64,000 bases of DNA from an uncultured Lachnospiraceae bacterium (GTDB taxonomy: Bacteria; Bacillota; Clostridia; Lachnospirales; Lachnospiraceae). The stretch is taken from contig CADAOY010000002.1 in assembly GCA_902789665.1 (NCBI GenBank), forward strand, positions 248,001 through 312,000, read 5' to 3'. The notes beneath the pieces were generated by a model. The model did no database searches. It had not been told where the DNA came from and was given only the letters and a program-made list of their open reading frames with translations. Shown in pieces: positions 27,559-36,798 of this stretch (position 1 is its first letter; each line of letters starts with the position of its first letter). Position numbers and translations under genes: made by a program.

Positions 27559-29220
27559 ATGCCACTTATGGGAAGCATATATGTAGGAACAACTGGATTA
27601 CAGACAAGCCAGAATGCTCTTAATACAACAGGTCATAATATAACTAACGCAGATACCGCAGGCTATGTGCGTCAGCAGACTATGCTGGGAGATAAGGATT
27701 ATAATACTATTTCCATTACAGCAGGTGTTGTATCAAATAAGCAGCTCGGACTTGGTGTTACATATCAGCAGATAAGACAGGTTAGAGATGTATTTCTTGA
27801 CCAGACTTATAGGGAAGAAAGTGGAAGGCTGGCATTTTACGAGCTTCAGTATGATACAACTTCTGAAATAGAAGACCTTCTTGGTGAATTGGATGGCGCT
27901 TCTTTCGAAAATTCTATAAATGATTTATGGGTTTCAGTTCAGGAACTTGGTAAAGATCCTAGCAGCAGCGTAGTTCAGAGTATGTTTATGCAAAAAGCAT
28001 ATGCATTTATGACTGACGCGCAGGCTGTATACAAGGGACTTTCCAATTATCAGGATAATCTTAATCAGTCAATCAAACTTACAATTGATGATATTAATGA
28101 AATGGGTGGCAGAATTAAGGAACTTAATGACGCTATTCGTAAGATTGAGTCTGCAGGTGTTGAAAAAGCTAATGACCTTAAGGACGAGAGAAATCAGCTT
28201 CTTGATAAGTTAAGCAGCCTGGCAAATATTCAGTATTATGATGATGCAATGGGCAACGTGCTTGTTAAACTTGAAGGTCACTCTTTCGTAGAAGCAGACA
28301 GAGTTAATGATGTTGCTTATCAGATTGATGAGACTACATCTTTTTATGATGTTTTCTGGAAAGATGATGCCAAATTTGTTTTGGATAATCATGGTGAAAG
28401 AGTATATAACACAGAAGGAGCCCTGGTATTTAATCTTGAGCAGGAAATATCTTCTGCACTAGATACTGACCTTGGAAAACTTAAATCCATGGTTATTGCA
28501 AGAGGTGATCACAGAGCAACATATGCTGATCTTGAAGATCATTATGATGCAGATGGTAATCTGATTTCCTCAGCAGAAGATAATTATCATGCGGTTTCCA
28601 ATTCAGTGCTTATGAGTGCGCAGGCAGAATTCGACAGACTTATTCATGCTACTGTAACAGCCATAAACGGTGCTTTGGAACAGGCTTACCAGAAGGCTGG
28701 AAGCGGTGATTACATGTCAGATGGCAATGGTCACGCTCTTCAGATTTTCCATAGAAAAGTTTCTGATGTGGATGTTAAGGAAGATCTTGAAAAAACAGAA
28801 ACATTATTCTCGATAGATAACCTTCAGATTAATTCTGAACTGATGCAGACTCCATCCAAACTTGGTTTTATCAGACCGGATGGTTCAGTGGATTATGATA
28901 CAACTACACTTCTTAAAGATGCTTTTGAGAATGCAGATTATCCGCTTAATCCAACAGCTAATACAAAACTTACAATAAATTCTTTCTATTCAGCTTTCGT
29001 TGCACAGATTGCAAATGAAGGTGCAGTATTTAAGAGTTTTAGAGATAATGAACAACTGACTTTAGATTCCACTGAGAATGCAAGGCAGCAGATTATCGGT
29101 GTATCTACTGATGAGGAATTATCAAATATGATCAGATATCAGAATGCTTACAATGCTTCTTCACGTTATATTAACGTTGTCAGCGAAATGTTGGAGCATC
29201 TGCTTAATTCTTTGGGATAA
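27559..29220 (+). CDS. flgK: Flagellar hook-associated protein FlgK (copy 1)
   Basis: A hook-filament junction protein of 553 residues. The N-terminus has GTTGLQTSQNALNTTGHNI and NADTAGYVRQQ, the D0 motif of FlgK. The C-terminus has QQIIGVSTDEELSNMIRYQN and then AYNASSRYINVVSEMLEHLL. The middle is the variable domain. It lies 30 nt after flgN and is followed by a second FlgK-type gene. This copy starts PLMGSIYVG, which differs from copy 2. Confidence 0.87.
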   Translation: MPLMGSIYVGTTGLQTSQNALNTTGHNITNADTAGYVRQQTMLGDKDYNTISITAGVVSNKQLGLGVTYQQIRQVRDVFLDQTYREESGRLAFYELQYDTTSEIEDLLGELDGASFENSINDLWVSVQELGKDPSSSVVQSMFMQKAYAFMTDAQAVYKGLSNYQDNLNQSIKLTIDDINEMGGRIKELNDAIRKIESAGVEKANDLKDERNQLLDKLSSLANIQYYDDAMGNVLVKLEGHSFVEADRVNDVAYQIDETTSFYDVFWKDDAKFVLDNHGERVYNTEGALVFNLEQEISSALDTDLGKLKSMVIARGDHRATYADLEDHYDADGNLISSAEDNYHAVSNSVLMSAQAEFDRLIHATVTAINGALEQAYQKAGSGDYMSDGNGHALQIFHRKVSDVDVKEDLEKTETLFSIDNLQINSELMQTPSKLGFIRPDGSVDYDTTTLLKDAFENADYPLNPTANTKLTINSFYSAFVAQIANEGAVFKSFRDNEQLTLDSTENARQQIIGVSTDEELSNMIRYQNAYNASSRYINVVSEMLEHLLNSLG

Positions 29221-29273
29221 CCTGCCGATATATGTATTGTAGGTAGTTTAAGATTTAATGTGAGGATTTATAT

Positions 29274-31127
29274 ATGGGTTCACAATTCTACGGATTAAAT
29301 ATTGCATATACAGGTTTACTTGCATCTAATGCATCTCTTAATACAACAGCTAATAACATTTCAAATGTAGAAACAGAAGGATACAGCCGTCAGCAGGTAA
29401 CACAGACTGCAGCTGATTCTTTAAGAACATATGCAACTTACGGTTGTATGGGTTCCGGTGTTGACGTTAAGGGCGTTAACAGAGTAAGAGATGAATTCTA
29501 TGATACCAAGTACTGGAATAATCAGAAGAATGTTGGTGAGTTTGACAAGAAGGCTTACTACATGGAACAGCTTCAGGATTATTTACTTGATAACAGCAGC
29601 ATTAAGGGATTCACAACTATATTTGATGAACTTACAAATGCTTTGGAAGAACTTGATAAGAGTGCAGGTGACGAGACAAAAAGAAGTCAGTTTGCCGGAT
29701 ATGCTCAGAACCTGGCTACATATTTTAATGAAATGTCATCCAATCTTTCCAAGATTCAGGAAGATATAAATTCAGAGATTAAGATTAAGGTTGATGAGAT
29801 TAATTCATATGCTGAAGAGATAGCATCACTTAATAAGCAGATTAATGTTATTGAACTTACAGGTGCTCAGGCTAATGAACTTAGAGATCAGAGAACCTTA
29901 TTGGTTGATAAACTTTCACAGGTTGTAGATGTACAGGTAACTGAAACGGCAATTATTGATACCAATAATCCTGACAGAGTTACCGGCGCATCAAGATACA
30001 GAGTAACAATTGCAGGTGGACAGACACTTGTTGATATTAATGAATATAATACACTTAAATGTGTTGCGTTGGATGGTGATGAAAAAGCATATCAGTCAGA
30101 CCTGGTTGGCCTTTATACAATTAAATGGTCCAATGATTCAGATTTTGGTATGTATAATGCAGCCATGGGTGGTGAACTTGCAGGACTCATTCAGATGAGA
30201 GATGGAAATAACGGCGAGTTTTTCAATGGTACAGTTACAAAGGTTGCCAAGGATACAGCCGGAAATACAAAGGTTTCCATAGCAGTTTCAGATGATTATC
30301 TTCTTGATTTGAAGCAGAGCACATTACCTAATTCAGGTATAATTAATGTTTCAAATACATTATATAAGTATTCAGACTGGTCTTTTAACCTTGATACCAA
30401 GGAATATACATTTAACCTGCTTGCAGCAGAGAATGAAAGCGAACTTCCAAATGGTAACAGAGTTGGTAAGCAGGCTACAACAAACCAGGCAGTTAATTAT
30501 CAGGGTGTTCCATATTATCAGGCACTCCTTAACGAGTGGGTAAGAAGTTATGCGAAGGGCGTTAATGATGTTCTTACATCTGATGGTACTTCCGATAATT
30601 ACGGAAATAAAGGAAGCAACCTCTTCACAGGTATGAGAGGTGATGCGTCTGAACTTGGATTCAGAAGAGAAGATAACATTGACAGAGTTATTACTTCTTC
30701 AGATGACTGCTACAGAATGCTTACAGCTTCTAATTTCAAGGTTAGCTCAATGATTATGGAAGATCCTAATAAACTTGCTACACGTACAGATTCGGCAGCA
30801 GGACAGGATAAGGCAGATATAGTTAAGAAACTTATTGATCTTAAAGATGACAGAAGTCTTAATTTCAGAGGAACTTCAGCCGGGGCTTTTCTCGAAAAGG
30901 TTTTATCTGATGTAGCTCTTAATACTGAAAGAGCAAAGACTTTCAGAGATAACAGTGAAACTTTATCAGGAGTAATTGATAATCAGAGAACATCTATATC
31001 AGGTGTTGATCAGGATGAAGAAGCAGTTAACCTGGTTAAGTTCCAGAATGCATATAACTTAGCATCAAAAGTTATTCAGGTTTTAACAGAAGTTTATGAC
31101 AGGCTGATTCTTGAAACTGGCGTATAA
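29274..31127 (+). CDS. flgK2: Flagellar hook-associated protein FlgK (copy 2)
   Basis: A second FlgK-type protein of 617 residues. It begins GSQFYGLNIAYTGLLASNA and has NNISNVETEGYSRQQ, then GVDVKGVNRVRDEFYDTKYW, all FlgK hallmarks. The C-terminus has ISGVDQDEEAVNLVKFQNAY. It is clearly homologous to copy 1 at the ends but diverges in the centre, so the pair is an old duplication, not an assembly artefact. Either could be the main hook-filament junction protein; two junction rings of different type are possible. Confidence 0.87.
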   Translation: MGSQFYGLNIAYTGLLASNASLNTTANNISNVETEGYSRQQVTQTAADSLRTYATYGCMGSGVDVKGVNRVRDEFYDTKYWNNQKNVGEFDKKAYYMEQLQDYLLDNSSIKGFTTIFDELTNALEELDKSAGDETKRSQFAGYAQNLATYFNEMSSNLSKIQEDINSEIKIKVDEINSYAEEIASLNKQINVIELTGAQANELRDQRTLLVDKLSQVVDVQVTETAIIDTNNPDRVTGASRYRVTIAGGQTLVDINEYNTLKCVALDGDEKAYQSDLVGLYTIKWSNDSDFGMYNAAMGGELAGLIQMRDGNNGEFFNGTVTKVAKDTAGNTKVSIAVSDDYLLDLKQSTLPNSGIINVSNTLYKYSDWSFNLDTKEYTFNLLAAENESELPNGNRVGKQATTNQAVNYQGVPYYQALLNEWVRSYAKGVNDVLTSDGTSDNYGNKGSNLFTGMRGDASELGFRREDNIDRVITSSDDCYRMLTASNFKVSSMIMEDPNKLATRTDSAAGQDKADIVKKLIDLKDDRSLNFRGTSAGAFLEKVLSDVALNTERAKTFRDNSETLSGVIDNQRTSISGVDQDEEAVNLVKFQNAYNLASKVIQVLTEVYDRLILETGV

Positions 31128-31154
31128 GTGTTGAATAAGTAAGGAGAATCTTAT

Positions 31155-32675
31155 ATGAGAATTACAAATAAAATAATGCAGAATAATTCAGTATATAACA
31201 TTAATCAGAATAAGATTCTGCAGGACAAACTTAATTCACAGATTACTACAAGACAGAAAGTACTTAAGCCTTCTGATGATCCGGTAACGGCTATTCGTTC
31301 ACTTCGTCTTAGAAGTAACTTAAATCAGGTTTCACAGTATTACCAGAAGAATATTCCGGATGCTGAGAACTGGCTTGACCTTACTGAGAGTTCAATTACT
31401 ACAACAGTTGATATTGTTACAGATATGATTAATGAATTTCAGAGAGGATCAAAGGGTAGTCTTACAACAAAGGACAGACAGATTATTCTTGATACTTTGA
31501 AGGAATGCCGTAATGAAGTATATGCTACCGGTGATAATGATTATGCCGGCAGAACTCTTTTCACAGGATACAGAACTGATTATTCATTATCTTTTGATAA
31601 GGGTATGGAGAAGACTTATTCAATTACAGAACAATTAAATAAGTCTAATATGGAAACAATCACATATGTTGATACAGGCAAACTTCTTGATTTGAATGAG
31701 ACAAATTATGATACGCTTGCTGATACTGACCAGACTGATGTTGAAAGATATCAGGTTCACAGAATGAGACTTGCATATGAAGACATTGATGCAGGAACCA
31801 TTCCTACAATCCAGACAGTAGTAGGATATGATGATGACGGGAATGCGGTTTATGGGTCGGCCGTTGGAACTGTAACAGTTATGCCTCAGGCTGGTGCTAC
31901 TGATCCTTATGTGGATATAGCCAATAATCCGGATGCGATTTATTTTGTTCCGGAGACCGGTGATCTTCTTTTAGGAGATAATGTTTATAAAAATTTAAGC
32001 GGTCTGCCTGCTGACACTGAAATCAGAATAGATTATAATAAGAGCAAGTGGGCAGATGGTGACTTAAGACCTGAACATTATTTCTCATGTTCTTCAGATG
32101 GAATTGATTATAACAAGGAATATCTGACAAAAGATGGAAAGAATAATAAACAGGTTATTACTTTCGATGTAGGCTTTAATCAGAAACTGGATGTTAATAT
32201 TACAGCTGATAAAGTATATAAGCATGGTATAGCACGTACTGTAGATGAAATGATTTCATATCTTGAGGACCTTGATTCCTTAGATGCAGTAGTAAAAAAG
32301 TTAGAAGTTATGGTAGATGATGCAAATTATGATCAGGACATGGTTTCTGCCAAACTTGAAGCCGCTAAGAAAGCACAGACTTATCTGTCTGACACTATTC
32401 AAAAGAAGTTTGAACATGGCATTACTCAGATGCAGGGTTATCTGGATGATACCAATGCAGCACTTACAGATGTAGGTAATAAGGGAATGCGCCTTAAGTT
32501 AATAGAAAACAGACTCAGTAGTCAGGAAGAGTCCTTTACTACTTTGGCAACAAAGAATGATGAAGCGGATCTTGCTGAGCTGGCAGTTCATTTAAGCAGT
32601 GCAGAATTAACATATAATGCGTCACTTAATGCAACTGCAAAACTATTACAGACGACCCTTTTGAACTATATCTAA
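31155..32675 (+). CDS. flgL: Flagellar hook-associated protein FlgL (HAP3)
   Basis: A hook-filament junction protein of 506 residues. The N-terminus (MRITNKIMQNNSVYNINQNK) and the segment KPSDDPVTAIRSLRLRSNL are the FlgL/flagellin D0-D1 motif. The C-terminus ends in a long helix with TYNASLNATAKLLQTTLLNYI, split here as TYNASLNATAK and LLQTTLLNYI. Many FlgL proteins are near 300 residues, so this one carries a large central insert (about 175-350) rich in Asp and Tyr. It lies 27 nt after copy 2 of flgK. Confidence 0.9.
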   Translation: MRITNKIMQNNSVYNINQNKILQDKLNSQITTRQKVLKPSDDPVTAIRSLRLRSNLNQVSQYYQKNIPDAENWLDLTESSITTTVDIVTDMINEFQRGSKGSLTTKDRQIILDTLKECRNEVYATGDNDYAGRTLFTGYRTDYSLSFDKGMEKTYSITEQLNKSNMETITYVDTGKLLDLNETNYDTLADTDQTDVERYQVHRMRLAYEDIDAGTIPTIQTVVGYDDDGNAVYGSAVGTVTVMPQAGATDPYVDIANNPDAIYFVPETGDLLLGDNVYKNLSGLPADTEIRIDYNKSKWADGDLRPEHYFSCSSDGIDYNKEYLTKDGKNNKQVITFDVGFNQKLDVNITADKVYKHGIARTVDEMISYLEDLDSLDAVVKKLEVMVDDANYDQDMVSAKLEAAKKAQTYLSDTIQKKFEHGITQMQGYLDDTNAALTDVGNKGMRLKLIENRLSSQEESFTTLATKNDEADLAELAVHLSSAELTYNASLNATAKLLQTTLLNYI

Positions 32676-32714
32676 ATCAATTTAAGCAGCATGATGCTGA
32701 GAAAGGTGGTAATT

Positions 32715-33170
32715 ATGATAATTAACACAAGATTGTTTGGAAATGTTGATCTTTCTGATGACAAAATTCTTCATTTCCCAGGCGGAATCATCGGATTCCC
32801 GGAACTTCAGGACTTCGCTTTAATTCATGATGAAGATCAGGGCGAAGGAGCAGGTATCAGATATCTGCAGTGTATTCAGGAACCAGGCTTTGCAATGCCG
32901 GTTATTGATCCTCTCAAGGTTAAACCTGATTATAATCCATTGGTAGAGGATGAACTCCTTAAGAGATTGGGAGATTATGATGCGAATGAGTTATTAGTTC
33001 TTACAACTATCACAGTTCCATCAGATTTATCAAAGATGAGCGTTAATCTTAAAGCGCCATTTGTAATTAATGCAGGTAATCGTCAGGCATGTCAGATCAT
33101 AGTTGAGGATTATGAAGTTAAGTTCCCAATTTATGAACTTCTGCAATCAATGAAGAAAGCAGGTGGTTGA
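32715..33170 (+). CDS. fliW: Flagellar assembly factor FliW
   Basis: A 151-residue protein that binds both flagellin and CsrA. When flagellin is secreted, free FliW sequesters CsrA and relieves repression of flagellin translation (known in B. subtilis). The motifs are NTRLFGNVDLSDDKILHFPG and GIIGFPELQDFALI. The ATG at 32715 follows AAAGGTGG and matches the family start; the longer frame adds eight residues. csrA starts 1 nt after the stop. Confidence 0.95.
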   Translation: MIINTRLFGNVDLSDDKILHFPGGIIGFPELQDFALIHDEDQGEGAGIRYLQCIQEPGFAMPVIDPLKVKPDYNPLVEDELLKRLGDYDANELLVLTTITVPSDLSKMSVNLKAPFVINAGNRQACQIIVEDYEVKFPIYELLQSMKKAGG

Positions 33171-33171
33171 T

Positions 33172-33387
33172 ATGTTGGCATTATCAAGAAAAAAGAATGA
33201 AGCAATCGTAATTAACAACAATGTAGAAGTTACGGTGCTGGAAGTGAAGGGCGATCAGGTTAAACTTGGTATATCAGCTCCTAAAGACATTCCGGTATAT
33301 CGTAAGGAAGTATATGTTCAGATCCAGGAAGTTAACAAAGATGCTATGACAGCAGATAGTGTTAATGCTTTGAAAGGACTACTGTAA
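33172..33387 (+). CDS. csrA: Translational regulator CsrA
   Basis: An RNA-binding dimer of 71 residues that recognises GGA in hairpin loops and blocks ribosome binding. The start is MLALSRKKNEAIVINNNVEV, then VTVLEVKGDQVKLGISAPKD, the family signature. The usual key Arg region has VYRKEVYVQIQ. The ATG at 33172 is chosen; the upstream GTG frame overlaps fliW and is unlikely. Likely targets are the two flagellin leaders in this window. A terminator follows. Confidence 0.95.
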   Translation: MLALSRKKNEAIVINNNVEVTVLEVKGDQVKLGISAPKDIPVYRKEVYVQIQEVNKDAMTADSVNALKGLL

Positions 33388-33423
33388 TTTACATATATAT
33401 TGTTTGAGTTTATTTGATGTTCA

Positions 33424-33452
33424 GGGCTGTACTTAAAGGTACAGCCCTTGTT
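33424..33452 (+). terminator. Terminator after csrA
   Basis: A perfect 9-bp stem GGGCTGTAC with GTACAGCCC, a 6-nt loop, then TTGTTCG. The T run is weak, but the stem is strong. Confidence 0.65.
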
Positions 33453-33486
33453 CGTAAAAAAAATTAAAAAAAATAATTTTTTGGTA

Positions 33487-33513
33487 TAAAGTTTTGTTAT
33501 TAATATCCGATAA
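33487..33513 (+). promoter_or_regulatory. Sigma-28 promoter of flaG-fliD-fliS
   Basis: TAAA (33487-33490), a 15-nt spacer, TCCGATAA (33506-33513). This is nearly the exact sigma-28 consensus. The leader then has an ATGCAAA/TTTGCAT hairpin before the flaG ribosome site. Confidence 0.75.
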
Positions 33514-33621
33514 AGATATTGAGATAATGCAAAGAGTCTTTATTTGCATATCAGATACTAATGGGTTATAATTAAATGGTAACATTAATTATTGTTTTTA
33601 TATCACATGGAGGTGATAACT

Positions 33622-34056
33622 ATGGCAATTGACGCAGTAGGTGGAGTAGTTAGTTATCAGGCTCAGCAGATAGCTAAACCACAGGTTGAAGTACAGCATA
33701 CGGCAGAGTCCATGGAAGGACCAGATGTGCAGGCTGTGAAAATGGTAGATGAGACTACCAAGATAGTTGAAAGCTCCGAGGAAAAGGAAGGTAATCTTCA
33801 GAATTTCCAGCAGCAGCAACAGGAACAGCAACAGGTCACAAATGAACAGATTCGTAAGACTGTAGAAGAAATTAACAAGAAAGCCATGAATTCTGAAGTT
33901 CAGTTCGGTATTCATGAAGCTACTAATCGTGTGACAATTAAGATTGTTGACAAGAAGACAAAGGAAGTTATTAAGGAGTTACCGCCTGAGAAGACTTTGG
34001 ATATGATTGCAAAGGCTTGGGAAATTGCGGGAATCCTTGTAGATGAAAAGAGATAA
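33622..34056 (+). CDS. flaG: FlaG-family flagellar protein
   Basis: A 144-residue protein with a FlaG domain at the C-terminus (NRVTIKIVDKKTKEVIKELP, then EKTLDMIAKAWEIAGILVDE). FlaG affects filament length in several genera; its mechanism is not settled. A Gln-rich stretch (QQQQQEQQQ, about 69-77) separates it from a variable N-terminus. The ATG at 33622 follows GGAGGTGA. It is first in a sigma-28 transcript with fliD and fliS, a common order. Confidence 0.87.
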   Translation: MAIDAVGGVVSYQAQQIAKPQVEVQHTAESMEGPDVQAVKMVDETTKIVESSEEKEGNLQNFQQQQQEQQQVTNEQIRKTVEEINKKAMNSEVQFGIHEATNRVTIKIVDKKTKEVIKELPPEKTLDMIAKAWEIAGILVDEKR

Positions 34057-34068
34057 GGAGGGAATACT

Positions 34069-35556
34069 ATGCCAAGTGCTTCTAATTTGATAAGACTGAC
34101 CGGTATGAACTCCGGTATGGATACAGAGAGTATTATTACAGCCCTTGTTTCTACGAAGCAGACTAAAGTTGATGATGCCAAGAAGGCTCAGACTAAACTG
34201 CAGTGGACTCAGGATGCATGGAAAGACATTAACTCTCAGGTATATAGTTTGTATTCTGGCAAACTTAGTAACATGAGATTTAGTACAGCATATTCTAAGA
34301 TGGCTACCAAGACATCCAACAGTGCGCTTACAGTTGTTGCTGGCAGTAATGCTGTTCAGGGTGTGCAGACAGCTAAGATTGTATCTGCAGCTAAGGCTGG
34401 ATATCTTACAGGTGGTGAGTTAGAGACAGCAGAAGGTGGCAAAGTTAAGGCTGATACTAAACTTTCTGATATGGGAATTAATCCGGGCAGTATATCTGTA
34501 ACTGTTGGTGGAAACACCAAGGATATTGAGATTACTGATGATATGACTATGTCAGGTCTTGTAAATAAACTTAAAGATGCAGGTGTTAATGCTAACTTTG
34601 ATGAGGTTAACCAGAGATTATTCATTAGTTCTAAGGCTACAGGTCTTAAGAATGATTTTTCTTTTGGTGGTGACGTAAAAACTCTCAAGAACTTAGGACT
34701 TACTGAAGATGCAGGCGCTAAGAAGTTAGCAGCATCTGATGCAAAACTTGAACTTAATGGTGCAACATTTAAGTCTGACAGTAATTCGTTAACTATTAAT
34801 GGTTCTACATATATTATTAATGGCGAGACATCTGAAAACATATCTATTACAACAGAAAAGGATACTTCTGGTATCTACGATATGATTAAAGATTTCTTAA
34901 AAGAATATAATACAGCTATTAATGGTATGGCTAAAGCCTATAATGCTGAGGCTGCCAAGGGATATGAACCTCTTACAGATGACATGAAGGCGGCTATGAG
35001 TGAGAAGCAGATAGATGAATGGGAATCAAAGATTAAGGATTCTCTTCTTCGTAAGGATTCTACATTGAGTGGATTGATGTCTGCTATGAGAATGTCAATG
35101 TCTGAAGGTATAGAGATTGATGGCGTAACAATGTATTTGTCAGATTTTGGTATCTCTACACCTAGTTATTTTGATGCAGATGCTAATGAAAGATATGCTT
35201 ACCATATTGATGGTGATGCTGATGACAGTACTGTTTCATCAAAAACTGATAAGTTAAAAGCAGCAATAGCTTCAGATCCTGAAAAGGTAACTAAGTTCTT
35301 CCAGGAATTATCAAATAAATTATATACATCATTATATGATAAGATGGGTTCCACTGATTACAGTTCTATCTATAAAGTATATAATGATAAGAAGATGAAG
35401 AGTGATTACGATAGTTATACAAAGAAAATCGCAGATCTTGAGAAGAAACTTCAGGAAGCTGAAGATAAGTATTATAAACAGTTCAGTAAGATGGAAACAG
35501 CTCTTTCCAAACTTAATAGTAATCAGAGTTATTTGTCAGGTTTGTTTGCCAGATAA
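34069..35556 (+). CDS. fliD: Flagellar cap protein FliD
   Basis: The filament cap and flagellin-folding protein, 495 residues. The N-terminus has RLTGMNSGMDTESIITALVS, the FliD signature, and the C-terminal helical part (about 420-495) ends with KMETALSKLNSNQSYLSGLF. The middle has the usual FliD beta-rich domains. The order flaG-fliD-fliS is standard. It is the main cap protein; a second FliD-like protein is encoded at 20354-21670. Confidence 0.94.
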   Translation: MPSASNLIRLTGMNSGMDTESIITALVSTKQTKVDDAKKAQTKLQWTQDAWKDINSQVYSLYSGKLSNMRFSTAYSKMATKTSNSALTVVAGSNAVQGVQTAKIVSAAKAGYLTGGELETAEGGKVKADTKLSDMGINPGSISVTVGGNTKDIEITDDMTMSGLVNKLKDAGVNANFDEVNQRLFISSKATGLKNDFSFGGDVKTLKNLGLTEDAGAKKLAASDAKLELNGATFKSDSNSLTINGSTYIINGETSENISITTEKDTSGIYDMIKDFLKEYNTAINGMAKAYNAEAAKGYEPLTDDMKAAMSEKQIDEWESKIKDSLLRKDSTLSGLMSAMRMSMSEGIEIDGVTMYLSDFGISTPSYFDADANERYAYHIDGDADDSTVSSKTDKLKAAIASDPEKVTKFFQELSNKLYTSLYDKMGSTDYSSIYKVYNDKKMKSDYDSYTKKIADLEKKLQEAEDKYYKQFSKMETALSKLNSNQSYLSGLFAR

Positions 35557-35586
35557 TTGATTATATTTAATTTGGTTTTAAAAGAT

Positions 35587-35615
35587 ATATTCCCACTGCA
35601 ATGCAGTGGGAATAT
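35587..35615. repeat. Strong palindromic hairpin between fliD and fliS
   Basis: ATATTCCCACTGCA and TGCAGTGGGAATAT are exact inverted copies separated by one A, giving a stem of about 12-13 bp. No T run follows, so it looks like an RNA-processing or stabilising hairpin, or a leaky stop, more than a terminator. Confidence 0.7.
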
Positions 35616-35654
35616 AATTATAAAGATAAATTTCTAACTAAAGGAGATTATTAA

Positions 35655-36035
35655 ATGGCTAATAATCCATATGAACAGTATCAAAAAAGTAAAATATTAA
35701 CGGCTTCACCAGCTGAATTAACTTTGATGTTATATGATGGTGCTATAAAGTTTGGTAATATTGCTAAGAGCGGAATGGAAGAAAAAGACATTCAGAAGGC
35801 TCACACCAATGTAGTAAAGGTTCAGAAGATTATTGAAGAATTTAGAAATACTTTGGATCATAAATATCCAATAGCTGATGAACTTGATAATGTATATGCC
35901 TATTTGCTTCAAAGACTTGTTGAAGCAAATTTGAAAAAAGATCCTGCAATTATGGAAGAAATCATAGGACATCTTCGCAGTATGAGAGATACCTGGGCAG
36001 AAGTGATGCGTAAGAATAAAGCAGGTGAAGCATAG
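35655..36035 (+). CDS. fliS: Flagellar export chaperone FliS
   Basis: A flagellin-specific chaperone of 126 residues. The start MANNPYEQYQKSKILTASPA and the motif ELTLMLYDGAIKF are diagnostic. FliS keeps flagellin unfolded for export and in Bacillus works together with FliW. The ribosome site is AAAGGAG. It lies about 100 nt after fliD and 24 nt before the FliT-like gene. Confidence 0.95.
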   Translation: MANNPYEQYQKSKILTASPAELTLMLYDGAIKFGNIAKSGMEEKDIQKAHTNVVKVQKIIEEFRNTLDHKYPIADELDNVYAYLLQRLVEANLKKDPAIMEEIIGHLRSMRDTWAEVMRKNKAGEA

Positions 36036-36058
36036 CATATATCATACGGGGGTGACAT

Positions 36059-36538
36059 ATGGATAACAGTTATATTGATATGATGATTGATAGCATGAAT
36101 AAGAAAATTGCTATTTTGAATCAACTGATTGATAAAACAGAAAATCAGAAAGATTTATTCAAAGATGATATAGAACCAGACTGGGACAAGTTTGATACTC
36201 TTATTGATGAGAAGGATGTACTTATAAATAATCTGACAGAACTTGATAATGGTTTTGAATCTTTATTTAACAGAATAAAAGAAGAACTAACAAACAATAA
36301 AGATAAATATGCATCAAAGATAGCATTGATGCAGCAGTTGATCAGTGAGGTTACAAACTTAAGTACAAAACTTGAAGCTTTGGAAACAAGAAATAAAAGT
36401 CTTATTGAACAGAAGGTGGCAGCAGGAAGGCAGAATCTTAGAACAAGCAAAGTAAGTAGTCAGGTTGCTATGAATTATTATAATAAGATGAATAAAATAA
36501 ACAATGTTGATCCGCAATTAATGGATATGAAAAGTTAA
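36059..36538 (+). CDS. FliT/FlgN-like coiled-coil protein
   Basis: A helical protein of 159 residues after fliS, where fliT lies in B. subtilis. The sequence is charged coiled coil throughout (for example MNKKIAILNQLIDKTENQKD at the start). It has the length and feel of a flagellar export chaperone, but no diagnostic FliT motif is visible. A FliD or flagellin chaperone role is an inference from position. The C-terminus is basic and Asn-rich. Confidence 0.6.
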   Translation: MDNSYIDMMIDSMNKKIAILNQLIDKTENQKDLFKDDIEPDWDKFDTLIDEKDVLINNLTELDNGFESLFNRIKEELTNNKDKYASKIALMQQLISEVTNLSTKLEALETRNKSLIEQKVAAGRQNLRTSKVSSQVAMNYYNKMNKINNVDPQLMDMKS

Positions 36539-36643
36539 TCACAAGATAATGTGTATTTTACCCTGATAAACAATACATTTAGTAAAAATGTATAAAAAAA
36601 TTATAAAATATCAAAAAAAGTTGAAAAAATTGTATAAAAGGGG

Positions 36644-36670
36644 TAAAGTATTATTAAATTAACCCGATAT
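36644..36670 (+). promoter_or_regulatory. Sigma-28 promoter of flagellin gene 1
   Basis: TAAA (36644-36647), a 15-nt spacer, CCCGATAT (36663-36670), close to the sigma-28 consensus. It predicts a leader of about 120 nt. Confidence 0.75.
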
Positions 36671-36754
36671 ATAAGTTGTAAGGGTTAAAAACCAAATGAT
36701 AATGATTCTGAAGGAGCGTACGGCCGGAGGATGAGTTATAAAAAACAATTAGGT

Positions 36755-36790
36755 GTAGCAAGGATGCTACGGATTTCTATTTCAAGGAGG
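36755..36790 (+). promoter_or_regulatory. CsrA-type binding sites in the flagellin 1 leader
   Basis: A hairpin GTAGC-AAGGAT-GCTAC (36755-36770) presents AAGGAT in its loop, close to the CsrA SELEX-type consensus RUACARGGAUGU. A second motif, AAGGA, is part of the ribosome site (36784-36790). One upstream hairpin site plus one site over the Shine-Dalgarno is the layout of B. subtilis hag. Confidence 0.65.
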
Positions 36791-36798
36791 AAACAATT

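Noticed and set aside
36644-36798. A c-di-GMP or similar riboswitch in the flagellin leader
   Set aside because: The conserved core of known c-di-GMP riboswitches is absent; the structure is better explained by CsrA-type hairpins.
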